Assembly: GCA_038230035.1 (NCBI GenBank)
Contig: JBBRNX010000024.1
Location: 1 to 38,824, forward strand
Length of the DNA: 38,824 bases
Reading direction: 5' to 3'
From: Gaiella sp038230035
GTDB taxonomy: Bacteria; Actinomycetota; Thermoleophilia; Gaiellales; Gaiellaceae
Within the stretch, counting starts at the first letter, position 1; each line of letters opens with the position of its first letter. Shown here piece by piece: positions 1 to 8,333 of this stretch. Made by a program: the position numbers and the translations under genes. The notes under the pieces were generated by a model. The model searched no databases. It was not told where the DNA came from and was given only the letters and a program-made list of their open reading frames with translations.

Positions 1-803
<803 letters not shown>

Positions 804-812
804 GAACTTGTC

Positions 813-831
813 GCCGATGCTAGGCATCGGC
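813..831 (-). other. Perfect hairpin in the rRNA leader just before 16S
   Basis: GCCGATGC-TAG-GCATCGGC forms a perfect 8-bp stem with a 3-base loop about 10 bases upstream of the mature 16S 5' end. Such leader stems are often part of pre-rRNA processing or folding; that role is inferred. Confidence 0.6.
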
Positions 832-940
832 AAACGTTTTGTCTTCCCGAGATGAGCTTGAGCTCAAATATTGCCCTGTCACCCGTGACAAGCACGAATG
901 CCAAACACGAATGAACAGAGCGACGGGAATGCCTCCCAGA

Positions 941-954
941 CGTGCCGAAGCACG
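941..954 (-). other. UUCG tetraloop hairpin in the rRNA leader
   Basis: On the transcribed strand CGTGC-TTCG-GCACG makes a 5-bp stem closed by a UUCG tetraloop, between boxA and the 16S gene. It is a stable RNA structure and probably part of the structured leader. Confidence 0.55.
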
Positions 955-988
955 ACGGAGAGGTCTCGTCGTTAAACGCACGCTGTTG

Positions 989-1002
989 AGTTTTCAAAGA
1001 CC
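989..1002 (-). promoter_or_regulatory. boxA antitermination element of the rRNA leader
   Basis: The minus strand reads GGTCTTTGAAAACT, a close match to the bacterial rRNA boxA pattern (TGYTCTTTGAAAACT) bound by NusB/NusE to make polymerase termination-resistant. It lies ~190 bases upstream of the 16S 5' end and downstream of both the promoter and the terminator-like hairpin. Confidence 0.8.
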
Positions 1003-1027
1003 GCGCCGGCGAGAGAAACCGACAAAC

Positions 1028-1054
1028 AAAAAGCCTCCGACTCGCGCCAGAGGC
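1028..1054 (-). terminator. Terminator-like hairpin with T-run inside the rRNA leader
   Basis: On the minus strand GCCTC (1054-1050) pairs with GAGGC (1037-1033) and is followed at once by TTTTT (1032-1028), the form of an intrinsic terminator. It lies downstream of both the tyrS stop and the rRNA promoter. It could end tyrS read-through, or act as a leader attenuator. The stem is only 5 bp with a 12-base loop, so strength is uncertain. Confidence 0.5.
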
Positions 1055-1150
1055 CTACGTGAGATTCGGTACGAGGTCGTATCCGATTCGCTCGAAGGCT
1101 CTCCAGTGTCGAGGTGCAGACTCCACACCGTCCTTGCGGACAGCCCGGGG

Positions 1151-1178
1151 ATAGTAGCAGACCCGCCACGAGAGTCAA
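1151..1178 (-). promoter_or_regulatory. Ribosomal RNA operon promoter
   Basis: On the minus strand TTGACT (1178-1173) and TACTAT (1156-1151) are separated by 16 bases, a good sigma-70-type -35/-10 pair and the only one in this window with a clear -35 box. It sits 13 bases past the tyrS stop and points into the rRNA leader. The -35 is one arm of an inverted repeat at 1173-1192. Confidence 0.75.
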
Positions 1179-1190
1179 GAGATGGCTTGA

Positions 1191-2354
1191 CTATGCCCTT
1201 TTCGGGGCCGAAACGAAGCGAACGAACCGTCGCTTGCCGGCCTGCACGACAGCGCCTTCGAGCATCTCCCGCGGAACGTCCAGGTCGGCGACGACGGCAC
1301 CGTCGACCTTCAACCCGCCCTGGGCGATCAGCCGTCGCGCCTCACTCGTCGAAAGCCCGAACGCGGTTGCCAAGACAGCCGGTAGGTGCAACGGATCTCC
1401 TGACGTCAGAGGGGCTTCTGGAATCTCGTAGGGTGCACCGCCTTCCCTTACGACTCGCGTGAAGTGCGCCTCGGCCGCGGCAGCCGCCTCGTCTCCGTGG
1501 GACCGGGTGACGATGAAGCGCGCAAGGTCGAGCTTTGCCTCCATGGGCTCCCCGGCCGGCACCTCGCGCTCGGCGACTAGGCGGTACCACTCTCCGAGTT
1601 GCTCATCCGGGATCCGCATCGTTCGGCCGAACTGCTCCTCTGGCTGCGCCGCTAGCGGGATGTTGTTGCCGACGGACGAGCTCATCTTTGCTCCGTCCCA
1701 GGAGAGCAGCAGCGGTGTTGTGAGGACGACCTGCGGCTCGATCCCGTACGACTCCATGACGGTGCGACCGGCAAGCAGGTTGTAGAGCTGATCGGTCCCG
1801 CCGAGCTCGACATCGGCTTCCACCGCGACCGAGTCGTATGCCTGCATGAGTGGATACAGCAGCTCCGAGACCGACACCGGATGGCCGGCAGCTACGCGTT
1901 TGGCGAAGTCGTCACGCTCGAGAAGTTGCGCGACGGTCAGCGTCCGCGTCAGACGAACGACGTCCGCAAAGGTCAGCGTCGAGAGCCACTCGCCGTTGAA
2001 CCGCACCTCTGTGCGCGCCGGGTCGATGATCTGGAACGCCTGCTCGACGTACGTCTTCGCATTACGGTCGATCTCGTCGTCCGACAGGATCGGTCGTTCC
2101 GCCGAGCGCCCCGACGGATCGCCGATCCGGGTCGTGTAGTCGCCGACGATCAGCACGCCGACATGGCCTTCGTCCTGGAAGGCGCGCATCCGCTGCAACG
2201 GGATCGCGCGGCCGACGTGGATGTCCGGCGACGTGACGTCGATACCGAGCTTGACGCGCAACGGACGGCCCAGGTTCAGCTTGGCTTCGAGCCCACGATC
2301 CGGGAACAGATGGACCGCGTTCCGCGTCAGACGGTCGATCGCGGACTCGCTCAC
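1191..2354 (-). CDS. tyrS: Tyrosyl-tRNA synthetase
   Basis: Class I aminoacyl-tRNA synthetase that activates tyrosine with ATP and loads it on tRNA-Tyr in the cytosol. The 387-residue product carries the HIGH-type motif as HVGR (residues 46-49), the KMSKS loop as KMSSS (223-227) and a C-terminal S4-like RNA-binding domain from about residue 325. Length and the KMSSS loop fit the shorter TyrZ-like branch. The GTG start overlaps the stop codon of the upstream oxidase gene (GTGA), so the two are probably translated from one message. The stop codon lies just before the rRNA promoter. No T-box leader is seen, and none would be expected at an internal operon position. Confidence 0.96.
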   Translation of the reverse strand: MSESAIDRLTRNAVHLFPDRGLEAKLNLGRPLRVKLGIDVTSPDIHVGRAIPLQRMRAFQDEGHVGVLIVGDYTTRIGDPSGRSAERPILSDDEIDRNAKTYVEQAFQIIDPARTEVRFNGEWLSTLTFADVVRLTRTLTVAQLLERDDFAKRVAAGHPVSVSELLYPLMQAYDSVAVEADVELGGTDQLYNLLAGRTVMESYGIEPQVVLTTPLLLSWDGAKMSSSVGNNIPLAAQPEEQFGRTMRIPDEQLGEWYRLVAEREVPAGEPMEAKLDLARFIVTRSHGDEAAAAAEAHFTRVVREGGAPYEIPEAPLTSGDPLHLPAVLATAFGLSTSEARRLIAQGGLKVDGAVVADLDVPREMLEGAVVQAGKRRFVRFVSAPKRA

Positions 2355-3415
2355 GAGACTCCTACCCTCGTGACGTTCTCACGGCTGACTTTCGTCGCGT
2401 CCTGGCACCCCATGAGGTGCAGCGCAACCTCGAGCTCGTCGCGAAGAAGCTCGAGCACCGCGCGCGCCCCTGCTTCTCCACCTGCGGCGAGGCCCCACAA
2501 TGGCGCGCGCCCCACAAGGACCGCCTTCGCACCGAGTGCGAGGGCGAGGGCGATGTCGGCGCCCCGGCGGATCCCGCCGTCCACGAGCAGCTCGACGCGG
2601 TCGCCGACCGCGTCAGCGATCGCCGGCAACGCCTCGATAGTCGGAGCGACGAGATCGAGCTGGCGTCCCCCGTGGTTCGAGACGACGACACCCGCAGCAC
2701 CGTGCTCGGCAGCGAGAACCGCGTCGTCCGGATCGAGCACGCCCTTCACGACGACGGGAGCCGCCAGAGAGGAGCACAGCTGCTCGAGGTAGTGCCAGTC
2801 CACCGTCGGGTCGACCGGGACCGACCCGTGATCGCTGAGTCCGCGCTCCCTGGCGAAGACGACCATCGGCAGATCGTCCTCCGGGAACTCCCACGCCACG
2901 CGCCGCTCGCGATCGCGAGAGCCGACGACCGGCAAGTCGACGGTGAGGAAGATCCCCGTAAACCCCGCATCGAGTGCCATCGCAATGATTTCGCCGGTAA
3001 CACCGCGATCCCGGTACACGTACACCTGGAGAAATCGCGGAAGCGTGGGTGCAGCCGCTGCGACGGCTGCGGGGCTCGTCGTCGCGAACGTCGAGAGACA
3101 CATTCCCGCCCCGACCGCGGCGGCCGCGCGGGCCATCCCCTCCTCCCCGTCCTCGTGCGCGCGACGGAGATACGCAACGGGCGCAACCAGTAGCGGCACC
3201 GCTAGCTCGTGACCTAGAAGTGTGACCACGGTGGAGACGGATTCGATCCCGCAGAGCACTCGCTGGCGCAGGCGATAGTTGCCGTACGCGGTCACGTTCT
3301 CGCGCAACGTCCGTTCCGCTCCGGCGCCTCCGGCGAAGTACTCACGCCAGTGTGGATCGAGGCGCTCCGCGGCCAGCTCCTCGAGGTCGGTCAAGGTGAT
3401 GATCGGCTCGGCCAC
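2351..3415 (-). CDS. FMN-dependent alpha-hydroxy acid oxidase/dehydrogenase
   Basis: A 354-residue TIM-barrel flavoprotein of the lactate/glycolate oxidase family, which oxidises L-2-hydroxy acids to 2-oxo acids using FMN. Visible family residues are K224, the active-site motif SNHGGRQLD (246-254, base H248, substrate Arg R251), DGGIRRG (279-285) and GR (302-303) for FMN phosphate. No membrane segment is seen, so the electron acceptor may be oxygen or a soluble partner; the substrate cannot be told from the sequence. The GTG start at 3415 is fixed by a -10 hexamer 7 bases upstream. It is the first gene of an operon with tyrS (4-base overlap) and diverges from the gene at 3491. Confidence 0.9.
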   Translation of the reverse strand: MAEPIITLTDLEELAAERLDPHWREYFAGGAGAERTLRENVTAYGNYRLRQRVLCGIESVSTVVTLLGHELAVPLLVAPVAYLRRAHEDGEEGMARAAAAVGAGMCLSTFATTSPAAVAAAAPTLPRFLQVYVYRDRGVTGEIIAMALDAGFTGIFLTVDLPVVGSRDRERRVAWEFPEDDLPMVVFARERGLSDHGSVPVDPTVDWHYLEQLCSSLAAPVVVKGVLDPDDAVLAAEHGAAGVVVSNHGGRQLDLVAPTIEALPAIADAVGDRVELLVDGGIRRGADIALALALGAKAVLVGRAPLWGLAAGGEAGARAVLELLRDELEVALHLMGCQDATKVSRENVTRVGVS

Positions 3416-3422
3416 CCCCGGC

Positions 3423-3428
3423 AGCCTA
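3423..3428 (-). promoter_or_regulatory. -10 element, leaderless start of the FMN oxidase
   Basis: TAGGCT on the minus strand lies 7 bases before the GTG at 3415; no Shine-Dalgarno is present. It is one half of a divergent promoter region with 3478-3483. Confidence 0.65.
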
Positions 3429-3477
3429 GAGGCTCGAGGCGACGATCACGCCCTCGTTGGTCGTCCGGGGCCGTTGC

Positions 3478-3483
3478 TAGCCT
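3478..3483 (+). promoter_or_regulatory. -10 element, leaderless start of the gene at 3491
   Basis: TAGCCT lies 7 bases before the GTG at 3491, with no Shine-Dalgarno between. Confidence 0.65.
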
Positions 3484-3490
3484 CGCCCGA

Positions 3491-3856
3491 GTGCGGGAGG
3501 CCCCCCGATTCCAGGCCTATCGCGGCACTGAGCCGCCGCGTTTCGCCAACCGGATCGAGCTCGAGTGCGCCAAGCTGCTCGATTTCTACGGCGTCCCATG
3601 GGAGTACGAGCCACACTCGTTCATCCTCGAGTGCGACGCGGACGGCCGTGTGACGAGCGCGTTCACGCCCGACTTCTACCTCCCCGAGCAGAACTTGTAT
3701 GTGGAGGTCACCGTGATGAAGCAGTCACTTGTGACGCGGAAGAACCGGAAGCTCAGGCAGCTTCGCGAGCTGTACCCGGACGTCAAGGTCAAGCTCTTCT
3801 ACCGGCGCGACTTCGAGCGACTGGCACTCCGATACCAGCTGAAACTCGCCTCATAG
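3491..3856 (+). CDS. Small PD-(D/E)XK nuclease-like protein
   Basis: A 121-residue protein. Early acidic helix (RIELECAKLLDFYGV, 21-35), then a strand-turn-strand core FTPDFYLPE (58-66) and YVEVTVMKQ (70-78), the layout of a minimal PD-(D/E)XK nuclease fold, with D61 and E72 as metal ligands. The usual Lys of ExK is Thr74; K77 or the basic helix after it might substitute. The C-terminus is basic (RKNRKLRQLRELYP). Nuclease activity is therefore possible but unproven. The start is set by a leaderless -10 hexamer; a longer reading frame upstream would cross the divergent promoter. It is followed 29 bases later by a phosphoribosyltransferase gene, probably co-transcribed. Confidence 0.7.
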   Translation: MREAPRFQAYRGTEPPRFANRIELECAKLLDFYGVPWEYEPHSFILECDADGRVTSAFTPDFYLPEQNLYVEVTVMKQSLVTRKNRKLRQLRELYPDVKVKLFYRRDFERLALRYQLKLAS

Positions 3857-3885
3857 AGCCGGCCGATGTCGGTGTTGTCGGGGAT

Positions 3886-4419
3886 GTGTACCTCTCCCGA
3901 GAGGAGATCGGCGCGCGCGTGGTCGAGCTCGGCCGTGCGATCGAGGACGACTATGCCGGCCTAGAACCGCTCCTCGTCGCGCCGCTCAAGTCGAGCGCCG
4001 TCTTTCTCGTCGACCTTTCGCGTGCCCTTTCACTGCCGCACACGATCGATCTGATCGAGCTTGCGTCGTACAGCGGCGGGCAACGCGGCGGTGTACGACT
4101 GCTCAAGGATCTTGACGGCCCGATCGCCGGCCGCCACGTGCTGATCGTCGAAGACGTCGTCGACACCGGGCTGACACTCCATTTCCTCTCACGCACGTTG
4201 CGACTTCGCGCGCCCGCGAGCGTGGCCGCGGTGACGCTCCTCGACCGACCGTACCGTCGGCTTGTCGACGATCTACCTCTTCGGTACGTCGGCTTCACGG
4301 TGCCCGACGAGCTGTTCGCGGGATATGGCCTCGGCCTCGACGAGCACTGGCGCGCCTTCCCCGACCTCCGCTACGTCTCGGCCGTCGCCTTGCCCGCGGC
4401 TGCTGCAGACGCAGCCTGA
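3886..4419 (+). CDS. hpt: Hypoxanthine/guanine phosphoribosyltransferase
   Basis: Type I phosphoribosyltransferase of purine salvage, joining hypoxanthine or guanine to PRPP. With the GTG start the product is 177 residues, normal for the family. The PRPP-binding loop VLIVEDVVDTGLTL is at residues 85-98, and the K-S-S of the N-terminal pyrophosphate loop is at 35-37. The C-terminal VGFTVPDELFAGYGLGLDE matches the conserved base-binding region (V-G-F-x-x-P, then YGLD). No ATG exists between the stop of the upstream gene (3856) and the conserved region, so GTG 3886 is the best start; a stretch CGGGG lies just before it. The last 49 bases overlap the convergent ccmI-like gene. Confidence 0.9.
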   Translation: MYLSREEIGARVVELGRAIEDDYAGLEPLLVAPLKSSAVFLVDLSRALSLPHTIDLIELASYSGGQRGGVRLLKDLDGPIAGRHVLIVEDVVDTGLTLHFLSRTLRLRAPASVAAVTLLDRPYRRLVDDLPLRYVGFTVPDELFAGYGLGLDEHWRAFPDLRYVSAVALPAAAADAA

Positions 4420-4709
4420 GCCACCGGCTCGATCGCGCGCAAGGCCTGGGCAGCCTCGCGTCTGAGTGGGCCGACAAGCGTCCGGTAGTCCTCGTCTGAG
4501 ACCTTTCCAGTCCGGTGATCGAACTCGAGCTCCTTCAGGGTCGCGAGAGCACGGTCTCGAACCTCGATCAGCTCGAGTTGTCGGCGGCCGCTCGCATCCG
4601 TTTCCTCGATCAGATCCGACGTCGCCGAAGGCTCCCGTAGAAATGGGAACGCGACCGCAATCACACACGCGACTGTGAGCGCGGCGACAAGGACGAGCGC
4701 AGCAGTCAT
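4371..4709 (-). CDS. Small membrane-anchored CcmI-like protein of cytochrome c maturation
   Basis: A 112-residue protein with an N-terminal transmembrane segment (about residues 3-25) and a soluble helical part containing R-D-R-A-L-A-T-L-K-E-L-E-F-D-H-R-T-G-K-V-S-D-E-D-Y, which matches the region after the first helix of CcmI/CycH-type proteins (ELEFDxxxGKLSxEDY). The long TPR part of classical CcmI is absent. It is the last gene of a ccmE-ccmF-ccmI-like operon; its ATG overlaps the ccmF stop (ATGA). It may help deliver apocytochrome to CcmF; that is inference. The 3' end overlaps the convergent phosphoribosyltransferase gene. Confidence 0.75.
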   Translation of the reverse strand: MTAALVLVAALTVACVIAVAFPFLREPSATSDLIEETDASGRRQLELIEVRDRALATLKELEFDHRTGKVSDEDYRTLVGPLRREAAQALRAIEPVAQAASAAAAGKATAET

Positions 4710-6706
4710 CGAGTCGGAACTGTGCCCAGAGCGACCTCTGCATAGCGCGCTGCTAGCCGCCGCTCTTCACGGGCATCCGGCCACAGCGTGATCAGCGACC
4801 CGAGGAGGAAGATCAACCCGGCGAGCCAGATCAGGTTCACGAGCGGCTTGACGAGCACCCGAAAGTAGACCGTCCCGTTCCCGTACACGGTCTCCGCGAT
4901 CACGAAGACGTCCTCGCCCGTAAGGTAATTCGTATGGATCCCGACCTCGTTCGAGATCTGCCCGGCAGGTTCCGTGTACGCGTTCTTCCCCGACTTGACC
5001 GTGCCGACGAGGTGAGACCCGCGCCTGATGTCGAGCACTGCGCGGACCTCTGTGGCGTTGGGGTTGCTCGACCGCTCGAGCGCGCGATACGTGACGGTGT
5101 ACGGGCCGACACCAAGCGACTGACCGCGCGCGAGCTTCTTGTCCGTCACATGCTGGTAGGCGCTCGACCCGGCAATGCCGATCGCCAGTAGGACGATCGC
5201 GGCGTGGACGATGTAGCCGCCGTAGCGGCGGCGGTTCCGCGCGATCAGCGACGAAAAGGCCTGCGGCCAGGGCTCGCTCGAGAGCGCGCGACGGGCACGT
5301 GTTCCACGCACGAACTCGAGCCCAATCGTGCCGAGCACGAACGCCGAGAAGGTGTACGCGATCAAGCCCGGCGTTGACGAGCCCGCGCCGAAGGCGATCA
5401 GAACGACGCCGGCCGTAACGGCAAGGCCAGCTGGCCAGGCGAACGTCTTGCCGAGTCCCTTGAGCGAAGCACGGCGCCAGGCGATCAGCGGCCCGATACC
5501 CATCAGCAGCAGCAGTGGCAGGCCGAACGAGCGCAGGAAGAAGTCGTAGTACGGGCGGCCCACGACGCGTGCCTCGCCACTTACCGCCTCGGTGATGATC
5601 GGCCAGGTGACGCCCCAGAGGATCGTCAGGCAGAGCGCGACGAGCAGCAGGTTGTTGTAGAGGAACGTCGCCTCACGCGACACGAGGGACTCGAGGCGGG
5701 TCTTCGTCCTCAGCAGCGGCAGGCGGTAGAAGATCAGGCCGACCGTGAGCACGACCACGACGACGATGAAGCCCAGGAACCACCCGCCGATCGAGCTCTG
5801 CGTGAACGAATGGATGGAGCTGACGACGCCGGATCGGGTCAGGAACGTCCCGAAGAGCGAGAGGCAGAACGCGAGCGAGACGAGGATCACGTTCCAGATC
5901 TTCAGCATCCCGCGCTTCTCCTGGATCATCACCGAGTGGAGGTATGCAGTGGCAGCGAGCCACGGCATCAGTGCCGCGTTCTCGACTGGATCCCAGGCGT
6001 AGTAGCCGCCCCAGCCGACCTCCTGATAGGCCCAGTGCGCGCCGAGCAGCTGACCGATCCCTAGTGCAGTCCAGGCAATCAGCGTCCAGCGTCGTGTCGC
6101 GATGATCCAGCGCTCGTCCGTCTGGCCGGAGAGCAGCGCGCCCATCGCAAACGCGAACGGGATCGTCAGACCGACGTAGCCAAGGTAGAGCAGCGGCGGG
6201 TGGGCGACCATGTAGGGGTTCTGCAGGCTCGGATTGAGCCCCGCCCCGTCGAACGGTGCACGCTGCGTCGCGAACGGGCTCGCCACAACGACCAGCATCC
6301 ACGCGAAGAACGTCGCGACGCCGGCGATCACCGGGACGACCCAGACGACGAGATCGCGTGAGCGACGGTTCAACCAGACGGCGAGCGCGCCGAGCCCAGT
6401 GAGCACGAGGAGCCACAGGAGCAGCGATCCCTCTTGGCCTCCCCAGAACGCCGAGACCGCATAGCGCGTGGGAAGCGCGCGACTGGTGTGGGACGCGACG
6501 TAGGTGAAAGCGAAATCATGCCGGATCAACGCGACGACGAGCACGACGGACGCGACGACCGTCGAGCCGAAGGCTGCAATCAGGGCATTGCGCGCAGAAA
6601 CCGCAAGTCGTCGCCGGCGGGTGACGGCCGCTGCGGCTCCCGCAATAAGCGCGTACGCGACGAGGCCGAGCGAGACGACCAAGGCGGCGCGACCGAGCTG
6701 CGGCAA
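4706..6706 (-). CDS. ccmF: Haem lyase CcmF/NrfE family, cytochrome c biogenesis
   Basis: A 666-residue polytopic membrane protein that attaches haem from holo-CcmE to apocytochrome c outside the membrane (System I). The tryptophan-rich WWD-type haem-handling motif is clear: WAYQEVGWGGYYAWDPVENA at roughly residues 225-245, with more than ten hydrophobic helices before and after and a C-terminal periplasmic domain followed by a last helix. The start is TTG at 6706, one base past the ccmE stop; no ATG or GTG gives a better N-terminus. The operon holds no ccmA, ccmB or ccmC, which must lie elsewhere if present. Confidence 0.94.
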   Translation of the reverse strand: MPQLGRAALVVSLGLVAYALIAGAAAAVTRRRRLAVSARNALIAAFGSTVVASVVLVVALIRHDFAFTYVASHTSRALPTRYAVSAFWGGQEGSLLLWLLVLTGLGALAVWLNRRSRDLVVWVVPVIAGVATFFAWMLVVVASPFATQRAPFDGAGLNPSLQNPYMVAHPPLLYLGYVGLTIPFAFAMGALLSGQTDERWIIATRRWTLIAWTALGIGQLLGAHWAYQEVGWGGYYAWDPVENAALMPWLAATAYLHSVMIQEKRGMLKIWNVILVSLAFCLSLFGTFLTRSGVVSSIHSFTQSSIGGWFLGFIVVVVVLTVGLIFYRLPLLRTKTRLESLVSREATFLYNNLLLVALCLTILWGVTWPIITEAVSGEARVVGRPYYDFFLRSFGLPLLLLMGIGPLIAWRRASLKGLGKTFAWPAGLAVTAGVVLIAFGAGSSTPGLIAYTFSAFVLGTIGLEFVRGTRARRALSSEPWPQAFSSLIARNRRRYGGYIVHAAIVLLAIGIAGSSAYQHVTDKKLARGQSLGVGPYTVTYRALERSSNPNATEVRAVLDIRRGSHLVGTVKSGKNAYTEPAGQISNEVGIHTNYLTGEDVFVIAETVYGNGTVYFRVLVKPLVNLIWLAGLIFLLGSLITLWPDAREERRLAARYAEVALGTVPTR

Positions 6707-6707
6707 C

Positions 6708-7112
6708 CTACGCGCCTTGCGGTTTCGCGGTGTAGCGCGAGGGGCATTTCGTCAGCAGCGAGCCGGGGACACCGACAAATGCGCCGTTCTTCAGCGTTCC
6801 GTCGAGCACGACCTCGCGCCCGACCTTGAACTGCTCGGAGACCTCGCCGGTGTAGACGATCGCAACCTGGCTCGCGCCCTTCGCAATGTTACGGTCACGC
6901 AACCGGAACCGTAGCCCGGACCCGTGCGCGTCCCCCGTTACCGGTCCGACGACGACACCCGTGAGCGAGACCCGACCCGAATGGCCCGCGAGTTGAGTCG
7001 GCTGGATCGAAGGTGTACCACCGCCGCGGATCGACGTGTAGACCAGGAAGACCGCGAGGACCGCGGCGATCGAGAGTGCGATCACCAGCCTGGCAGGTGA
7101 GCTCCGGGCCAC
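6708..7112 (-). CDS. ccmE: Haem chaperone CcmE, CXXXY variant
   Basis: A 134-residue periplasmic haem chaperone with one N-terminal membrane anchor (residues 8-26) and an OB-fold body (RVSLTGVVVG... YTGEVSEQFKVGREVVLDGTL). In classical CcmE the haem is bound by His in an HxxxY motif. Here the same place reads C123-P-S-R-Y127, a CXXXY motif known from the System I* variant of some archaea and sulfate reducers. A His cannot be found in this loop. The GTG start is 7 bases after a -10 hexamer, so the operon message is probably leaderless. It leads ccmF and the ccmI-like gene. Confidence 0.93.
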   Translation of the reverse strand: MARSSPARLVIALSIAAVLAVFLVYTSIRGGGTPSIQPTQLAGHSGRVSLTGVVVGPVTGDAHGSGLRFRLRDRNIAKGASQVAIVYTGEVSEQFKVGREVVLDGTLKNGAFVGVPGSLLTKCPSRYTAKPQGA

Positions 7113-7119
7113 GCCTGGG

Positions 7120-7125
7120 AGTCTA
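7120..7125 (-). promoter_or_regulatory. -10 element of the ccmE-ccmF-ccmI operon (leaderless)
   Basis: TAGACT on the minus strand is 7 bases before the ccmE GTG; no ribosome-binding site is visible. Confidence 0.65.
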
Positions 7126-7159
7126 CGCGCACGGTTGCGGAGATCGCCGGGTCAAGTTC

Positions 7160-7426
7160 TTACGCTGCGCGGAACTCGGTCACGTTGTCCGCTCTACTCG
7201 ACCGCCCCGGTTGCCTGACAGGGATCCGATACCCGTGGTCCTCGCACAGCGAGCCAGGTGAGTCCTCGGTGAGCGCGTCGCAGTAGCCCTTTCCGTAGGC
7301 CGCACGCATGAAGGCCGACACCACCTCGAGGTTCCACTCGGTGACGTCGGCAGCCTCGCGCCAGAGGTCGGTCAGACGGAGGTCGATGTCGAGCTCGAGA
7401 AGATCGATTCGTGTCGGTGCGATCAT
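7160..7426 (-). CDS. Small conserved protein of unknown function
   Basis: An 88-residue soluble acidic protein. I recognise no named family. Visible features are a Leu/Asp-rich N-terminus (DLLELDIDLRLTDLW), a helical middle with W-R-E-A-A-D-V-T-E-W, a single CDALTE segment with Cys, a second Cys (LCEDHGYRIP) and an Arg-rich tail. A longer frame reaching 7666 exists, but the -10 hexamer 7 bases before ATG 7426 makes the short form the gene. It diverges from the EamA transporter gene, with 66 bases between starts. Confidence 0.7.
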   Translation of the reverse strand: MIAPTRIDLLELDIDLRLTDLWREAADVTEWNLEVVSAFMRAAYGKGYCDALTEDSPGSLCEDHGYRIPVRQPGRSSRADNVTEFRAA

Positions 7427-7433
7427 GCGGAAC

Positions 7434-7439
7434 AGAGTA
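7434..7439 (-). promoter_or_regulatory. -10 element, leaderless start of the gene at 7426
   Basis: TACTCT on the minus strand, 7 bases before the ATG. Confidence 0.65.
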
Positions 7440-7480
7440 CGAGGGGGTCCGGACGGACTCACTGTCGTCCATTGAGCTCT

Positions 7481-7486
7481 TAGGAT
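7481..7486 (+). promoter_or_regulatory. -10 element, leaderless start of the EamA transporter
   Basis: TAGGAT, 6 bases before the ATG at 7493. Confidence 0.65.
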
Positions 7487-7492
7487 CGACGG

Positions 7493-8326
7493 ATGGTCGC
7501 CGTTCTCCTTGCGCTTGCCTCGTCCGTCACCTGGGGTGTCGCCGATTTCGCGGGCGGGATGTTGACGCGGCGCATGCCGCTTGCAGCCGTCACCCTCCTT
7601 TCGCAGGCCGCCGGCTTCGTGCTCCTGATCACGATCGTCGCATTCACCCGAAGCCTCGACTGGCACTCTGCGTGGATCGGGGCGATTGGCGGTCTCGGTG
7701 GTGGAGCCGGCCTTGCGTTCTTCTACGCAGCACTCGCGCGCGGCACGATTAGCATCGTTTCTCCCATTACGGCCTGCAGCGCGATCGTCCCGGTCGGCCT
7801 CGCCATCGGAGCCGGGGAGCGACCGGCAGCGCTCGCGCTCGCCGGCTCGGGAATCGCGCTCGGCGGGGCGATTCTCGCCTCAGTCGACGAGCGGTCGTCG
7901 AGCGAACGCGGCCGCAGTGACGCTGTCATCCTTGCCGTGGCGGCAGCGCTAGCGATCGGCGTCTTCATCTACTTCCTCGGCCGCGGCTCCCATGGCGGCT
8001 CCGCGCTGTCCACGCTCGTGGGTGCCCGGGTCGGCTCGCTCGCTCTGCTTCTCACGTGGGTGCTTGTGTCTCGTCCCAGCTTGCGGGCCAGCAGGCGGCT
8101 CGCGGCGCTCGTCGTCCTCGTCGGCCTGGCGGACGTCTCGGCGAATGCGCTCTTCGCGATCGCGAGCCAGCACGGATTGATCGCAGTCGTTTCGGTACTC
8201 GGCTCGCTCTTCGCCGTGGTTACGGTCGTTCTCGCCCACCCCGTCCTGCACGAACGGATCTCTCGCGTCCAGATGATCGGGGTCGCCGTCGCTCTCGTCG
8301 GCGTCGCGGTCGTCGCGGCGGCATGA
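7493..8326 (+). CDS. EamA/DMT-family transporter
   Basis: A 277-residue integral membrane protein with about ten hydrophobic helices arranged as two EamA repeats (residues ~1-130 and ~145-277), the size and shape of drug/metabolite transporters. The repeat boundary is marked by a hydrophilic DERSSSERGRSD linker near residues 130-142. The first repeat ends with A-L-A-R-G-T-I-S-I-V-S-P-I-T and the second with S-V-L-G-S-L-F-A-V-V-T-V, typical of the fold. The substrate is unknown. The start is fixed by a leaderless -10 element. The next gene starts 7 bases after the stop, so the two likely form an operon. Confidence 0.88.
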   Translation: MVAVLLALASSVTWGVADFAGGMLTRRMPLAAVTLLSQAAGFVLLITIVAFTRSLDWHSAWIGAIGGLGGGAGLAFFYAALARGTISIVSPITACSAIVPVGLAIGAGERPAALALAGSGIALGGAILASVDERSSSERGRSDAVILAVAAALAIGVFIYFLGRGSHGGSALSTLVGARVGSLALLLTWVLVSRPSLRASRRLAALVVLVGLADVSANALFAIASQHGLIAVVSVLGSLFAVVTVVLAHPVLHERISRVQMIGVAVALVGVAVVAAA

Positions 8327-8333
8327 TGCTGCA

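Noticed and set aside
2355..2400. T-box leader for tyrS
   Set aside because: tyrS start overlaps the upstream gene's stop; there is no room for a T-box.
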